Positions 35,871 through 45,222 of a stretch of DNA of 64,000 bases are shown one piece after another. A program made the position numbers and the translations under genes. This DNA comes from Salinimicrobium marinum (GTDB lineage Bacteria > Bacteroidota > Bacteroidia > Flavobacteriales > Flavobacteriaceae): positions 1 to 64,000 of the forward strand of contig NZ_BMXB01000020.1 in the NCBI RefSeq assembly GCF_014651535.1, written 5' to 3'. The notes under the pieces are model-generated. The model did no database searches, was not told the origin of the DNA, and saw nothing but the letters and a program-made list of their open reading frames with translations. Numbering within the stretch: the first letter of the stretch is position 1; the number at the start of each line of letters is the position of its first letter.

Positions 35871-36529
35871 TCTTCTTCAAGAAATTGACGGTATTGCAAA
35901 ACCCTGAAATCAATTGTATTGAATTCAGGGTTTTGTTTTTTTAGTTCTTTGTAAAGCTGCATGCTCCCGATGGCCCTGTTAGCTGAGCCGGAAGGTGCTG
36001 TAAGTGAAACTGTGTTTATAAGCCTTCCATCCAGCACAAACTGGTGTACCCGGGGCACATCATTGGCAATTACTTTCAGTTTAAGATCATATAATTTCAG
36101 GAGTTTTCTAAAGAAAAATTCAGGTCCGTTTTTGCTGTTTCCGCCTGTAAAAAGCAGGGTTTTAATGGTGGGATGTTTTCTTAGGACCTTTATCAGATCC
36201 CTTAATTCTACCTCCTGCATTCCCAGGTCGGATGCATCTATCTTTTCCCTTCGGCAACTTTCTACCGTATCGCAGATTCCTATGTTATTTTTGATCAGAA
36301 AATCTTCCCGCTGCCGAATTGCCTCTGCAGTGGTTTCGTATTTCAGATCAAGTTCAAATACCTCATCAATTACCTTCCATAAGAGTCCGTCGCGGCTTCC
36401 GTAGCAAAAATCAACATCTCCTTCCTTTAATTCGCCTGTAGTGAACCTGGGAGGCGGTAAGGTACCGGCGATGAGTTTGGTGGCATTCTCAGGAATAAAA
36501 GGTGGATATGGATGTTTGTGGTGAAACAT
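35867..36529 (-). CDS. Uracil-DNA glycosylase superfamily protein
   Basis: About 220 residues from the ATG at 36529; a TTG at 36535 adds two residues. The early LIAGTLPPPRF matches the first motif of the UDG fold, followed by CYGSRDGLLWKVI and the GICDTVESCRREKIDASDLG region typical of the TDG/MUG-like and DNA-deoxyinosine-glycosylase group. It would excise a damaged base from DNA. The catalytic residue and substrate are not certain. Confidence 0.7.
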   Translation of the reverse strand: MFHHKHPYPPFIPENATKLIAGTLPPPRFTTGELKEGDVDFCYGSRDGLLWKVIDEVFELDLKYETTAEAIRQREDFLIKNNIGICDTVESCRREKIDASDLGMQEVELRDLIKVLRKHPTIKTLLFTGGNSKNGPEFFFRKLLKLYDLKLKVIANDVPRVHQFVLDGRLINTVSLTAPSGSANRAIGSMQLYKELKKQNPEFNTIDFRVLQYRQFLEED

Positions 36530-36628
36530 GTGCAAGATTTGAAAAATTAAATTTGAGATTTGAGAACTGGTGACGGTGTGATCTTGTGATGCTGTAATAT
36601 TTTCAGATTACCTCTAATAGATATGGTT

Positions 36629-36735
36629 GATACGAACGAGACGCTCGTATCTTACCTATCTAATACTTCATAACAGACGCGAGCGTGCCGCTTGTGTTTT
36701 TCATCTCCAACATGGCGCGAGCGTCCCACTCGTGC
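36629..36735. repeat. Cluster of short ACGAGCGTC-type palindromic repeats
   Basis: Three related units lie between the UDG-family gene and pyc. The first (36629-36651) has the inverted arms GATACGA and TCGTATC around a GAGACGC core. The next two (36676-36696 and 36714-36735) share the string GCGAGCGT followed by CCGCTTGTG or CCACTCGTG. The last one directly follows the pyruvate carboxylase stop codon. Confidence 0.55.
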
Positions 36736-39700
36736 TTACTTCATTACCACCACTAAATCATCGGCAAATACCATCGTTCCTTCTTTTAGGATAATTTTAT
36801 CTACTTCTCCCGGAGCATTGGCTGTAATCGTGGTTTCCATTTTCATCGCTTCTATAACGAACAGCGGCTGATTTTTGTCGACTTTTTCACCCGGTTCCAC
36901 GAGCACTGAAGACAGTGATCCCTGAAGGGGAGCTCCAATTTCTTTTTTATTTTCTTTATCCACTTTTTGATGAACTACCTTCTCAACTTTTACAGATTTA
37001 TCCTGAACTTCAATATTTCGGGTTTGTCCATTCACCTTGAAGAAGATCTTCACTATCCCGTCTTCATCGGCTTCTCCAACGGAGGTAAGCTGAATCAAAA
37101 GGGTTTTCCCTCTATCCAGTTCCACAATAATCTCTTCCCCTATTTCCATTCCGTAAAAGAAGTTTTTTGTAGGAAGATTTATAACACTCCCATATTTCAC
37201 ATGATGATTGTATGCATCGGTGAATACTTTCGGATATAATTTATAGGAAAGGAAATCTGTTATATCAACGTCCCTACCCAGTCCTTCTTTAAAAGTACTT
37301 TCAAATTCTTTAAATTCTGTTTCGAAATCAATGGGATCAAGGTGGGCATTGGGTCTTTCTTTATAAGGCTCTTCGCCTTTTAAAACGATCTTCTGAATTT
37401 TCTCCGGAAAACCTCCGTAAGGTTGTCCCAGTTCTCCCCGGAAGAAACTCACTACTGATTGTGGAAAGGAAATATCTTCCCCTTTTTCAAGTACATCCTC
37501 AATACTAAGATTGTTACTTACGAGGAACTGTGCCATATCCCCCACCACTTTGGAACTTGGAGTTACTTTTATAATATCTCCAAAAAGATCGTTAACCTTA
37601 CTGTACATTTCGGTGATCTCATGGAACCTGTCTGCCAGACCCAGAGATTCTGCCTGAGGTTTCAGGTTGGAATATTGTCCTCCTGGAATCTGATGTTTGT
37701 AAACTTCACCCGAACCTGCCTGTAATCCAGATTCAAACGGATAATAATAACGTCTCACGGCTTCCCAGTACTGACTGTATTCATTCAGTTTTTCGGAATT
37801 GATTTGTCTTCCACGGTCATGGAACCTCAGCATTTCTACAACAGAATTAAAGTTTGGCTGTGAAGTTAATCCCGAAAGACCTCCCAGGGCCACATCTACA
37901 ACATCTACCCCTGCTTCTATGGCTTTAAGATAAGTAGCAGCCTGGATTGAAGAAGTATCATGGGTATGTAAATGTACTGGAATATGAACCCTGGATTTTA
38001 TTGCAGAGATCAGTTCAAAAGCAGCATCGGGCTTCAGGATTCCCGCCATATCTTTAATTCCGAGGATATGTGCGCCGGCGTTTTCAAGGTCCTTGGCCAT
38101 CTGTATGTAATACTCCAGATTGTATTTCGTTTCAGAAGGATCCATAACATCACCTGTATAGCAAATAGTACCTTCTGCGAGTCCGTTGGTTTTCTTTCTT
38201 ACATATTCTATACAAGGCGCAATGGATTCCATCCAGTTTAGGCTGTCAAAGATCCTGAACACATCCACCCCGTTCTCCCAGGACTGCTCGACAAATTTCT
38301 CGATCAGGTTATCGGGATAGGCCGTATAGCCCACTCCGTTGGAGCCACGTAACAGCATTTGCAGTAAGACATTCGGCATTGCTTTCCGGAGCAATCTTAA
38401 ACGCTCCCACGGATTCTCTTTCAGGAAACGCATACTCACATCAAAAGTGGCGCCTCCCCATACTTCCAAACTAAATATTTCAGGATGGTTTTTAGCAAAA
38501 CCTTCCGCAACTTTCATCATATCGGTAGTTCGCATACGGGTCGCCAGCAGACTTTGATGTGCATCCCGCATGGTGGTATCTGTATAATGAACTTTTCCTT
38601 CGTGAAGCAGCCATCTGGAAAATTTTTCAGGCCCGTACTCTGTCAGAAGGTCTTTTGTACCTTTGGGATAACCTCCCATTTTATCATAAGACGGAACCAC
38701 CGGTTTGATAAATTTTCTTTTTAAATCGGGCTTTTTTACATCCTCGTTTCCATTGACAATAACATCTCCCAGGAACTGCACCATTTTGGTAGCCCTGTTT
38801 CGGCCTTTTTTAATGTCAAATAATTCAGGATGTTCCTTAATAAAATTCACAGTAACCTCTCCATTTCTGAAGGTAGGGTGCTTTAAAATATTATCCAGGA
38901 AACCGATATTGGTCATCACTCCACGTACCCGGAATTCTGCCAGGGCACGACGCATTTTTCGACAGGCGCCGTCTAAGGTCCGGCTGCTTGCTGAAATTTT
39001 TACCAGCATGGAATCAAAGAAAGGAGAGATCGAAACCCCTTGATAAATACTTCCTGCATCCAGTCTTATTCCAAATCCTGAAGCACTTCTGTAAGTGGTG
39101 ATCGTACCATAATCTGGTTTAAAATCGTTGGTTGGATCTTCGGTAGTTACCCTGCACTGCAAGGCAAATCCGTTGGTTTTTAAGGATTCCTGACTTTCAA
39201 TTTTTATCTGCTTATCAGATAATTTATATCCGCCGGCAATGAAAAGCTGGGCTTTTACAAGATCAATATTAGTGATGATCTCAGTAACTGTGTGCTCTAC
39301 CTGGATACGCGGATTCACCTCTATAAAATAGATACTTCCGTCGTCGTCCACCAGGAACTCTACGGTTCCAATGTTATTATAGTCAACCGCTTTACAGATT
39401 TTTAAAGCATAGTCATAAAGTTTATGCTTTGTGTCCTCATCCAGACCAAAAGAAGGAGCAAATTCTATAACTTTTTGATACCTGCGTTGTACGGAACAAT
39501 CCCGCTCGAACAAATGAACCATATTTCCATGTTCATCGGCAACGATCTGGATCTCTATATGCTTCGGATTTTCAACAAATTTTTCCAGAAACATGGTATC
39601 ATCTCCAAAGGCATTTTTCGCTTCTCGTTTAGATTCGGGAAATGCACTTCTTAACTGATCTTCATCCCTGATGACCCGCATTCCACGTCCTCCTCCTCCC

Positions 39701-40188
39701 GAAGCAGCTTTCAGCATCACGGGATATCCAATTTGTTTTGCTTCAGTTAAAGCAGTTTCCACACTATCCAGATCTTTTTCACTACTCTGAATGATAGGGA
39801 TATCATTTTTTACAGCCACTTCCTTGGCTTTCACTTTATCCCCTAAAGATTTAAGGACCGAAACTTTTGGACCTACAAAGATGATGTCGTTCTCTTCACA
39901 TTTACGGGCAAATTCAGCATTTTCAGAAAGGAAACCATAACCGGGATGGATGGCATCCACGTCGTTTTCCTTCGCTACCTTTATAATGGCATCAATATCA
40001 AGGTACGGCTTTAAAGGTTCATTTTCGGCACCGATCTGGTAAGATTCATCGGCCTTGTAACGGTGGAGGGCATACCGGTCTTCAAAGGTGTAAATACCAA
40101 CTGTTCGTATTCCAATTTCTGTGCAGGCTCTGAAAACCCTGATAGCGATTTCTCCTCTGTTTGCTACTAAAACCTTATTTATTTTCAT
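36736..40188 (-). CDS. pyc: Pyruvate carboxylase
   Basis: A 1150-residue single-chain biotin enzyme that carboxylates pyruvate to oxaloacetate. The biotin carboxylase domain (1-~460) has the ATP loop AASGGGGRGMRVI and VEHTVTEI; the carboxyltransferase domain (~530-~1000) has TMRDAHQSLLATRMRT and the metal-binding HLHTHDTS; the C-terminal biotinyl domain carries Lys1116 in VIEAMKMET. It stands alone, and would refill the TCA cycle. BirA, its likely biotinylating enzyme, is encoded at 52363-53094. Confidence 0.98.
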   Translation of the reverse strand: MKINKVLVANRGEIAIRVFRACTEIGIRTVGIYTFEDRYALHRYKADESYQIGAENEPLKPYLDIDAIIKVAKENDVDAIHPGYGFLSENAEFARKCEENDIIFVGPKVSVLKSLGDKVKAKEVAVKNDIPIIQSSEKDLDSVETALTEAKQIGYPVMLKAASGGGGRGMRVIRDEDQLRSAFPESKREAKNAFGDDTMFLEKFVENPKHIEIQIVADEHGNMVHLFERDCSVQRRYQKVIEFAPSFGLDEDTKHKLYDYALKICKAVDYNNIGTVEFLVDDDGSIYFIEVNPRIQVEHTVTEIITNIDLVKAQLFIAGGYKLSDKQIKIESQESLKTNGFALQCRVTTEDPTNDFKPDYGTITTYRSASGFGIRLDAGSIYQGVSISPFFDSMLVKISASSRTLDGACRKMRRALAEFRVRGVMTNIGFLDNILKHPTFRNGEVTVNFIKEHPELFDIKKGRNRATKMVQFLGDVIVNGNEDVKKPDLKRKFIKPVVPSYDKMGGYPKGTKDLLTEYGPEKFSRWLLHEGKVHYTDTTMRDAHQSLLATRMRTTDMMKVAEGFAKNHPEIFSLEVWGGATFDVSMRFLKENPWERLRLLRKAMPNVLLQMLLRGSNGVGYTAYPDNLIEKFVEQSWENGVDVFRIFDSLNWMESIAPCIEYVRKKTNGLAEGTICYTGDVMDPSETKYNLEYYIQMAKDLENAGAHILGIKDMAGILKPDAAFELISAIKSRVHIPVHLHTHDTSSIQAATYLKAIEAGVDVVDVALGGLSGLTSQPNFNSVVEMLRFHDRGRQINSEKLNEYSQYWEAVRRYYYPFESGLQAGSGEVYKHQIPGGQYSNLKPQAESLGLADRFHEITEMYSKVNDLFGDIIKVTPSSKVVGDMAQFLVSNNLSIEDVLEKGEDISFPQSVVSFFRGELGQPYGGFPEKIQKIVLKGEEPYKERPNAHLDPIDFETEFKEFESTFKEGLGRDVDITDFLSYKLYPKVFTDAYNHHVKYGSVINLPTKNFFYGMEIGEEIIVELDRGKTLLIQLTSVGEADEDGIVKIFFKVNGQTRNIEVQDKSVKVEKVVHQKVDKENKKEIGAPLQGSLSSVLVEPGEKVDKNQPLFVIEAMKMETTITANAPGEVDKIILKEGTMVFADDLVVVMK

Positions 40189-40272
40189 CCTTTAAATCTG
40201 CTTTTTTTTGGTTGTATTTGTACTAACATCCTAAGTTATGGAAATTCCTGATTCCTGAAGAAAATAAAAAGA

Positions 40273-40297
40273 AAAAAGCGGTGAGACACCGCTTTTT
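40273..40297 (-). terminator. Bidirectional-type terminator after yaaA
   Basis: A perfect stem AAAAAGCGGTG / CACCGCTTTTT with a 3-nt loop, between yaaA and pyc. It has A/T runs on both sides, so it could stop transcription both ways; it fits best as the end of the yaaA transcript. Confidence 0.8.
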
Positions 40298-40327
40298 AAA
40301 TACTTTTAACACATTTTCTTCTGAAGT

Positions 40328-41089
40328 TTACCTCGTAAAAACAAGCTCATTCTTTTTAACCGTTTCTTCTTCACTGTACCTGTAGCCGTCATAATCAAAT
40401 GCTTTTAGATCATCAAACGTTTTTGCTTCAGAATCAATTATATACCGCACCATAGATCCCCGGGCTTTTTTAGCATAAAAGGAAATGATCTTTAACTTGC
40501 CATTTTTAAAATCTTTAAAAACCGGCGTGATTACCGGAACTTTCAACGCTTTTGTATCAACAGATTTAAAATATTCCTGACTCGCCAGGTTTACAAACAG
40601 CTCATCCTCCTCCAATTCATTATTTAAATATTCTGTTATATCCTTCTGCCATAATTCGTACAGATTATTCTTCTTCCCAACAGAAAGGTTTGTGCCCATC
40701 TCCAGGCGGTAAGGCTGAATAAGATCCAAAGGTTTTAAGATTCCGTAGTAGCCGGATAGAATACGTAAAGTATTTTGAAGGTCATCTAGTTTTTCTGTCG
40801 GGATATTATAGGCGTCAAGACCTGTATAAACATCTCCGGCGAATGCATAAACGGCAGGTCGGGAATTCTTTTTGTTGTGTTCCTCCTCAAACTCATGATA
40901 CCTCGCATGATTAAGGTCTGCCAGCTTATCGCTGACGCCCATCAATTCCGAAATTTCTTTTTTGGACATCCTGGAAAGTTTCCGGTTTACTTTTGCAGTT
41001 GTTTCCAGAAATGGAGGTTGCGTACCTCTGGTAGTAGGAAGTTTGGATTTATAATCAAGGGATTTGGCGGGGGAAATAACTATTTTCAT
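40328..41089 (-). CDS. yaaA: Peroxide stress protein YaaA (DUF328)
   Basis: A 253-residue protein matching YaaA/DUF328 along its length: [16 protein letters not shown] at the start, [35 protein letters not shown] and [19 protein letters not shown]. In E. coli the protein lowers free iron and oxidative DNA damage under peroxide stress. Followed by a terminator at 40273-40297, so it is probably monocistronic. Confidence 0.93.
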   Translation of the reverse strand: MKIVISPAKSLDYKSKLPTTRGTQPPFLETTAKVNRKLSRMSKKEISELMGVSDKLADLNHARYHEFEEEHNKKNSRPAVYAFAGDVYTGLDAYNIPTEKLDDLQNTLRILSGYYGILKPLDLIQPYRLEMGTNLSVGKKNNLYELWQKDITEYLNNELEEDELFVNLASQEYFKSVDTKALKVPVITPVFKDFKNGKLKIISFYAKKARGSMVRYIIDSEAKTFDDLKAFDYDGYRYSEEETVKKNELVFTR

Positions 41090-41242
41090 ATAAGCAGATT
41101 TTCCGGAATTGGATTTTTTTTAGTTTAAGGTACTAAAATACTACTTCCTGTACGACTGAAAAAAGCCTCTCTCCTTTTACTTTTAATATTGCTATTGAAA
41201 AAGTTGATGGAAAGGAAAGTTAAGGGGATTTTCCGAAGAGAT

Positions 41243-41575
41243 TTATCGGAAATTATCATTCTTAAGTATGCTGTAGAGTTTTTCTGGATCCTGACGATTA
41301 TCCCAAAATGCCATTATCAAAATCTTTGATTCACCAATCCTGTAAAAAATACTGAAATGTCCCAAAGTGGCTTTTCTCACATCCTGAAGAACAATTTCTA
41401 TTGATGCATATGGATTTTCAGCTATAAATTCGGTTCTTTCCCAAACCAGTTCAGTCAGGTTTTCAGCGTACCGTGTTGATTTATTCCTCTCTGTCCAATA
41501 GTTTAAAATGTGGAAAAATTGAATTTCTGCAGTCTTAGTCCATTCAACGACTAACTTTTCTTGCTTTCCAGCCAT
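41243..41575 (-). CDS. RelE/ParE-superfamily toxin
   Basis: A 110-residue protein with the RelE/ParE fold pattern: VVEWTKTAEIQFFHILNYW near the N-terminus, ENPYASIEIVLQDVRKATLG in the middle and FSIFYRIGESKILIMAFWDN at the end. It would act as an mRNA-interferase or gyrase toxin held in check by the antitoxin encoded just upstream, which it overlaps by 25 nt (41551-41575). Confidence 0.8.
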   Translation of the reverse strand: MAGKQEKLVVEWTKTAEIQFFHILNYWTERNKSTRYAENLTELVWERTEFIAENPYASIEIVLQDVRKATLGHFSIFYRIGESKILIMAFWDNRQDPEKLYSILKNDNFR

Positions 41576-41799
41576 TGAAGTGATTTTGACTTTAGATCAT
41601 CTTGAGATATCGTACGGCCGTTTGCAATGTCTTCTTCACTCATTGCAAGCATAAGCTCTTGTTCCTTCGTTAATTCAAAAGGTCCAGATTTTTCCGCACT
41701 TGAAGAAATTAGCGTATCCAGGGCAAGTAAAAACTCCTCGTTTTTGATAGTCAAAATTTGACTTATCAATTTATTCCTAATGTGATCTACTTTTGTCAT
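41551..41799 (-). CDS. Antitoxin of the RelE/ParE-type pair
   Basis: An 82-residue acidic protein: a helical N-terminal part (HIRNKLISQILTIKNEEFLL) and a C-terminal stretch with EEDIANGRTISQDDLKSKS typical of antitoxins preceding ParE-like toxins in Bacteroidota. Upstream of and overlapping the toxin gene, the usual order. A DNA-binding motif is not obvious. Confidence 0.75.
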   Translation of the reverse strand: MTKVDHIRNKLISQILTIKNEEFLLALDTLISSSAEKSGPFELTKEQELMLAMSEEDIANGRTISQDDLKSKSLQWLESKKS

Positions 41800-41904
41800 A
41801 CCTCAATTTACGATATCCTCTAGCATTTCCAAAAATTAATCTACTTCCATAGCCGGAACAATATTATCCGAACATTATTTAAACAATAGCACTATTCAGC
41901 GAGA

Positions 41905-42957
41905 TCACTCTATAACCTCCTTCTGGTTCTTTGAATAGTTTCTCCATTTCTCGATACATTCCTGCATATCTTCCGGAATCGGGGTGTCGAAGCTCATCCA
42001 TTCTCCTGAAACCGGATGTTTAAAGCCGAGGGTTTTTGCGTGCAAAGCCTGACGAGGAAGAATCTTAAAACAATTTTCCACAAATTGCTTGTACTTTGTA
42101 AAAGTAGTGCCTTTCAGGATCCTTTCACCTCCGTAGCGTTCATCATTAAAAAGCGTATGCCCTATATGTTTCATATGAACCCTGATCTGGTGGGTTCTTC
42201 CTGTTTCCAGTTTACAGGAAAGCAGTGTTACATACCCCAAACGTTCCAGCACCTTAAAATGGGTAACCGCTGGTTTTCCTTTATCTTCATCATCTCCAAG
42301 ATAAACGGTATTTTGAAGTCGGTTTTTAGGATGGCGTCCAATATTCCCCTCTACAGTCCCTTCATCTTCCTCCACATTTCCCCATACAATGGCAACATAT
42401 TCTCGCTCACTGCTTTTGTCAAAGAATTGTTTTGAAAGTTTGGTCATTGCCTGTTCGGTCTTTGCTACTACCAGAAGTCCGCTGGTATCTTTATCGATTC
42501 GATGTACCAGTCCCGGGCGTTCACTGCTGTTCTGCGGTAGGTTATCAATATGATAGATCAGAGCATTGATTAATGTTCCGCTGTAGTTTCCGTGGCCCGG
42601 ATGCACTACCATTCCGGCAGGTTTGTTCACCACGAGCAGAGCATCATCTTCATAAACGATGTCAAGTGGAATATTTTCGGGAGTAAGCAGGAATTCATAG
42701 GGAGGATGCTCGAACATCACCTGTACCACATCTCCCGGTTTCACCTTGTAGTTTGATTTTACAGCTACTTCGTTCACATAGATGTTACCATCCTTCGCGG
42801 CTGTCTGAATTTTATTTCGGGTAGCACCTTCGATATAATTCATAAGGTACTTGTCCACCCGAAGTGGCTGCTGACCTTTATCGGCTACAAATTTATGATG
42901 CTCATAAAGTTCATCATCAGTTTCTTCAGGTTCTGGGTTATTATATTCAGAGTTCAT
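41905..42957 (-). CDS. rluD: 23S rRNA pseudouridine synthase RluD family
   Basis: About 350 residues from the ATG at 42957; an in-frame start at 42978 adds seven residues. The S4 RNA-binding domain is at ~30-90 (QPLRVDKYLMNYIEGATRN) and the catalytic domain has the Asp in GLVHRIDKDTSGLLVVAKT. It would modify uridines in helix 69 of 23S rRNA. The start overlaps the end of the PASTA gene by 11 nt, so the two are coupled. Confidence 0.92.
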   Translation of the reverse strand: MNSEYNNPEPEETDDELYEHHKFVADKGQQPLRVDKYLMNYIEGATRNKIQTAAKDGNIYVNEVAVKSNYKVKPGDVVQVMFEHPPYEFLLTPENIPLDIVYEDDALLVVNKPAGMVVHPGHGNYSGTLINALIYHIDNLPQNSSERPGLVHRIDKDTSGLLVVAKTEQAMTKLSKQFFDKSSEREYVAIVWGNVEEDEGTVEGNIGRHPKNRLQNTVYLGDDEDKGKPAVTHFKVLERLGYVTLLSCKLETGRTHQIRVHMKHIGHTLFNDERYGGERILKGTTFTKYKQFVENCFKILPRQALHAKTLGFKHPVSGEWMSFDTPIPEDMQECIEKWRNYSKNQKEVIE

Positions 42958-43564
42958 ATTCCTCGCTTTCAAATTCATCTATACTTTCTTCTGATTCCTC
43001 TTCCATTTCATATCTTTCAGAACCATCCCCTACTACGAGGTCAATTTTAGAAGTTTCCTTCAGTTTTGTTCCGGGCTCCAGTTTCTTGCCTTCATGGCGT
43101 AATTCCAAAACATCATTAGAAACATCGGGTTTATAGGTAATCGACCCAATTTCAAAGCCAATGGATCTCAACGTGGGTTCTACTTGTCTTCTCGTTCTTC
43201 GTATCAGGTTCGCGGGAATTTCAATGGTTCGATATCCGGAAGGATTCAGGGTTAGATAGATCTTTCGATCCTCCTTCACATATTTTCCAGGAAGTGGCAC
43301 CTGATCTATTACTGAATAAGGTGGATAATCAGGATTATAATTGGCCGAATCCAGAATCTCCCTGCGCAGCTCCAACTCTTCCAGCCGCTCGTCTACCTTG
43401 TCCAGACTTAGCCTCGCAAGGTTCGGCACTTCAATACGCTGATCCTGATTGGTGGAATAATCCAGCCATTGAAGCGTGATAAATACAATTAAAACCAGAG
43501 CCACAACGGCTAAAACTATTTGCAGCAAAAAGGTTTTACTGAAAAGAAATTTAATGAAATTCAT
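42947..43564 (-). CDS. PASTA-domain membrane protein
   Basis: A 205-residue protein with an N-terminal transmembrane helix (residues ~9-33, LLQIVLAVVALVLIVFITLQ), then PASTA repeats, e.g. EVPNLARLSLDKVDERLEEL and IDQVPLPGKYVKEDRKIYLT. The last 25 residues are acidic. PASTA domains bind muropeptides or beta-lactams in other bacteria; here there is no kinase or transpeptidase domain. Coupled to rluD and divergent from ddl. Confidence 0.85.
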   Translation of the reverse strand: MNFIKFLFSKTFLLQIVLAVVALVLIVFITLQWLDYSTNQDQRIEVPNLARLSLDKVDERLEELELRREILDSANYNPDYPPYSVIDQVPLPGKYVKEDRKIYLTLNPSGYRTIEIPANLIRRTRRQVEPTLRSIGFEIGSITYKPDVSNDVLELRHEGKKLEPGTKLKETSKIDLVVGDGSERYEMEEESEESIDEFESEEYEL

Positions 43565-43603
43565 AGAGTTCTTTAAAAAAACAAAGATATAAAATCAGGT
43601 GGT

Positions 43604-43636
43604 TTTGCAGACATTCATTTTATAGTCCTACTTTTG
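43604..43636 (+). promoter_or_regulatory. ddl promoter (TTTG / TAnnTTTG)
   Basis: TTTG at 43604-43607 and TACTTTTG at 43629-43636, spaced 21 nt, 30 nt before the ddl ATG and divergent from the PASTA gene. Confidence 0.6.
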
Positions 43637-43665
43637 TTAACGGAACTTACTATGTATTATTTGTA

Positions 43666-44637
43666 ATGAAGAAAAATATTGCCATCGCAATGGGTGGTTA
43701 TTCTAATGAGCACCGCATTTCCATCAACAGCGGAAATGTCGTTTATAAGAACCTTGACCGCAGCAAATACAATCCTTATCGGGTACACATTCTTCAAAAA
43801 GAATGGTTTGTGGTTGCCGATGATGACACTCCCTACCCCATTAACCGAAGTAATTTCACCGTAACCATCAAAGGGAAGCTCATCGCTTTTGATTGTGTTT
43901 TCAATACCATTCACGGTACTCCCGGGGAAAATGGACTCTTACAGGCTTATCTTGAATTGCTGGGAATCCCTCAAACTACCTGCGGATTTTATCAGGCGGC
44001 ACTCACTTTTAATAAACGGGATTTGATAAGTGTCTTAAAACCCTACGGCGTAAAAACTGCTACCAATTATTTTCTGAATAAAGGGGAAGAGGTGCATCCT
44101 GAAGAAATCATCGCAAAAGTAGGTTTGCCCTGTTTTGTGAAAGCCAATAAAGCGGGGAGCAGCTTCGGAATTACCAAAGTAAAAAATGAAGACGACCTTA
44201 TTCCTGCAGTAAAAACAGCTTTTAAAGAGGATGACGAGATTATCATAGAGTCTTTTTTGGACGGGACAGAAGTTTCCGTAGGAGTCGTGATGTACGAAGG
44301 AAAAATACTGGCCTTGCCGGTAACTGAAATAATTTCAGAAAATGAATTTTTCGATTATGAAGCAAAATACCTCGGAAAATCACAGGAGATAACCCCGGCC
44401 AGAATTTCAGAAGAGCAAACTTCGGAAGTACAGGAAGCAGCAAAGCTCATTTATTCCAAGCTGAAGATGAAAGGTTTCACCCGATCGGAATTTATTTTTC
44501 ATAATAATCAGGCGCATTTCATCGAGATGAATACCACCCCCGGGTTAAGCGAAGCCAGTATTTTACCTCAGCAGTCATTAGCTGCAGGAATTTCTTTGCA
44601 GGATCTCTTCGGAAATGCAATAGAGGCAGCAATTTAA
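43666..44637 (+). CDS. ddl: D-alanine--D-alanine ligase
   Basis: A 323-residue ATP-grasp enzyme that makes the D-Ala-D-Ala end of peptidoglycan precursors. The N-terminus has IAIAMGGYSNEHRISINSG, with a Glu-His after the Gly-Gly-Tyr-Ser; NTIHGTPGENGLLQAYLE, LPCFVKANKAGSSFGITKV and the metal-binding FIEMNTTPGLSEASILPQQ follow. It is 44 nt upstream of coaD and probably co-transcribed with it. Confidence 0.96.
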   Translation: MKKNIAIAMGGYSNEHRISINSGNVVYKNLDRSKYNPYRVHILQKEWFVVADDDTPYPINRSNFTVTIKGKLIAFDCVFNTIHGTPGENGLLQAYLELLGIPQTTCGFYQAALTFNKRDLISVLKPYGVKTATNYFLNKGEEVHPEEIIAKVGLPCFVKANKAGSSFGITKVKNEDDLIPAVKTAFKEDDEIIIESFLDGTEVSVGVVMYEGKILALPVTEIISENEFFDYEAKYLGKSQEITPARISEEQTSEVQEAAKLIYSKLKMKGFTRSEFIFHNNQAHFIEMNTTPGLSEASILPQQSLAAGISLQDLFGNAIEAAI

Positions 44638-44681
44638 AATACATGATCTTTATCTTATTTAAAAAACCTGAAAAAGACATT

Positions 44682-45134
44682 ATGAAAAAAGCGGTTTTTC
44701 CAGGATCTTTTGATCCTATCACTTTAGGACATACAGACATTATCGATCGAGCCTTGCCTTTATTTGATGAAATCATCCTGGCCATTGGGATCAATGCAGA
44801 TAAAAAATATATGTTTTCACTGGAAGACAGGGTTCGTTTTCTAGAGGAAACCTATAAAAATGAATCGAGGATAAAAGTTACAACCTACAACGGACTTACA
44901 GTAGATTTTTGCAAAGAACAGGACGCTCCTTTCATCCTTCGCGGCCTGCGTAGTGGAACTGATCTTGATTATGAAAAAGCCATCGGACAAACGAATTTTA
45001 AACTCTCCGGAATTGAAAGCGTCTTCCTGATCACTTCCTCCGGAAAAAGCCATATTTCATCCAGCATTGTAAGGGATGTCATTAGAAACGGCGGTGATTA
45101 CACCTTTATGGTGCCCGATGTGGTGAGGAAGTAA
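44682..45134 (+). CDS. coaD: Phosphopantetheine adenylyltransferase
   Basis: About 150 residues from the ATG at 44682, where the family's start (KKAVFPGSFDPITLGHTDII) begins; an in-frame start at 44643 adds 13 residues. The TxGH nucleotidyltransferase motif is TLGH at about 14-17, and SSGKSHISSSIVRDVIRNGG forms the second active-site loop. It makes dephospho-CoA. Follows ddl closely. Confidence 0.97.
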   Translation: MKKAVFPGSFDPITLGHTDIIDRALPLFDEIILAIGINADKKYMFSLEDRVRFLEETYKNESRIKVTTYNGLTVDFCKEQDAPFILRGLRSGTDLDYEKAIGQTNFKLSGIESVFLITSSGKSHISSSIVRDVIRNGGDYTFMVPDVVRK

Positions 45135-45222
45135 TCTTTGTTTCGTTTTTCCACAAGTGCATAAACTAATTTCCCTAGCATGTCACTCCTTCACATCTTC
45201 ACTCCGCCACTTCATCACAATT

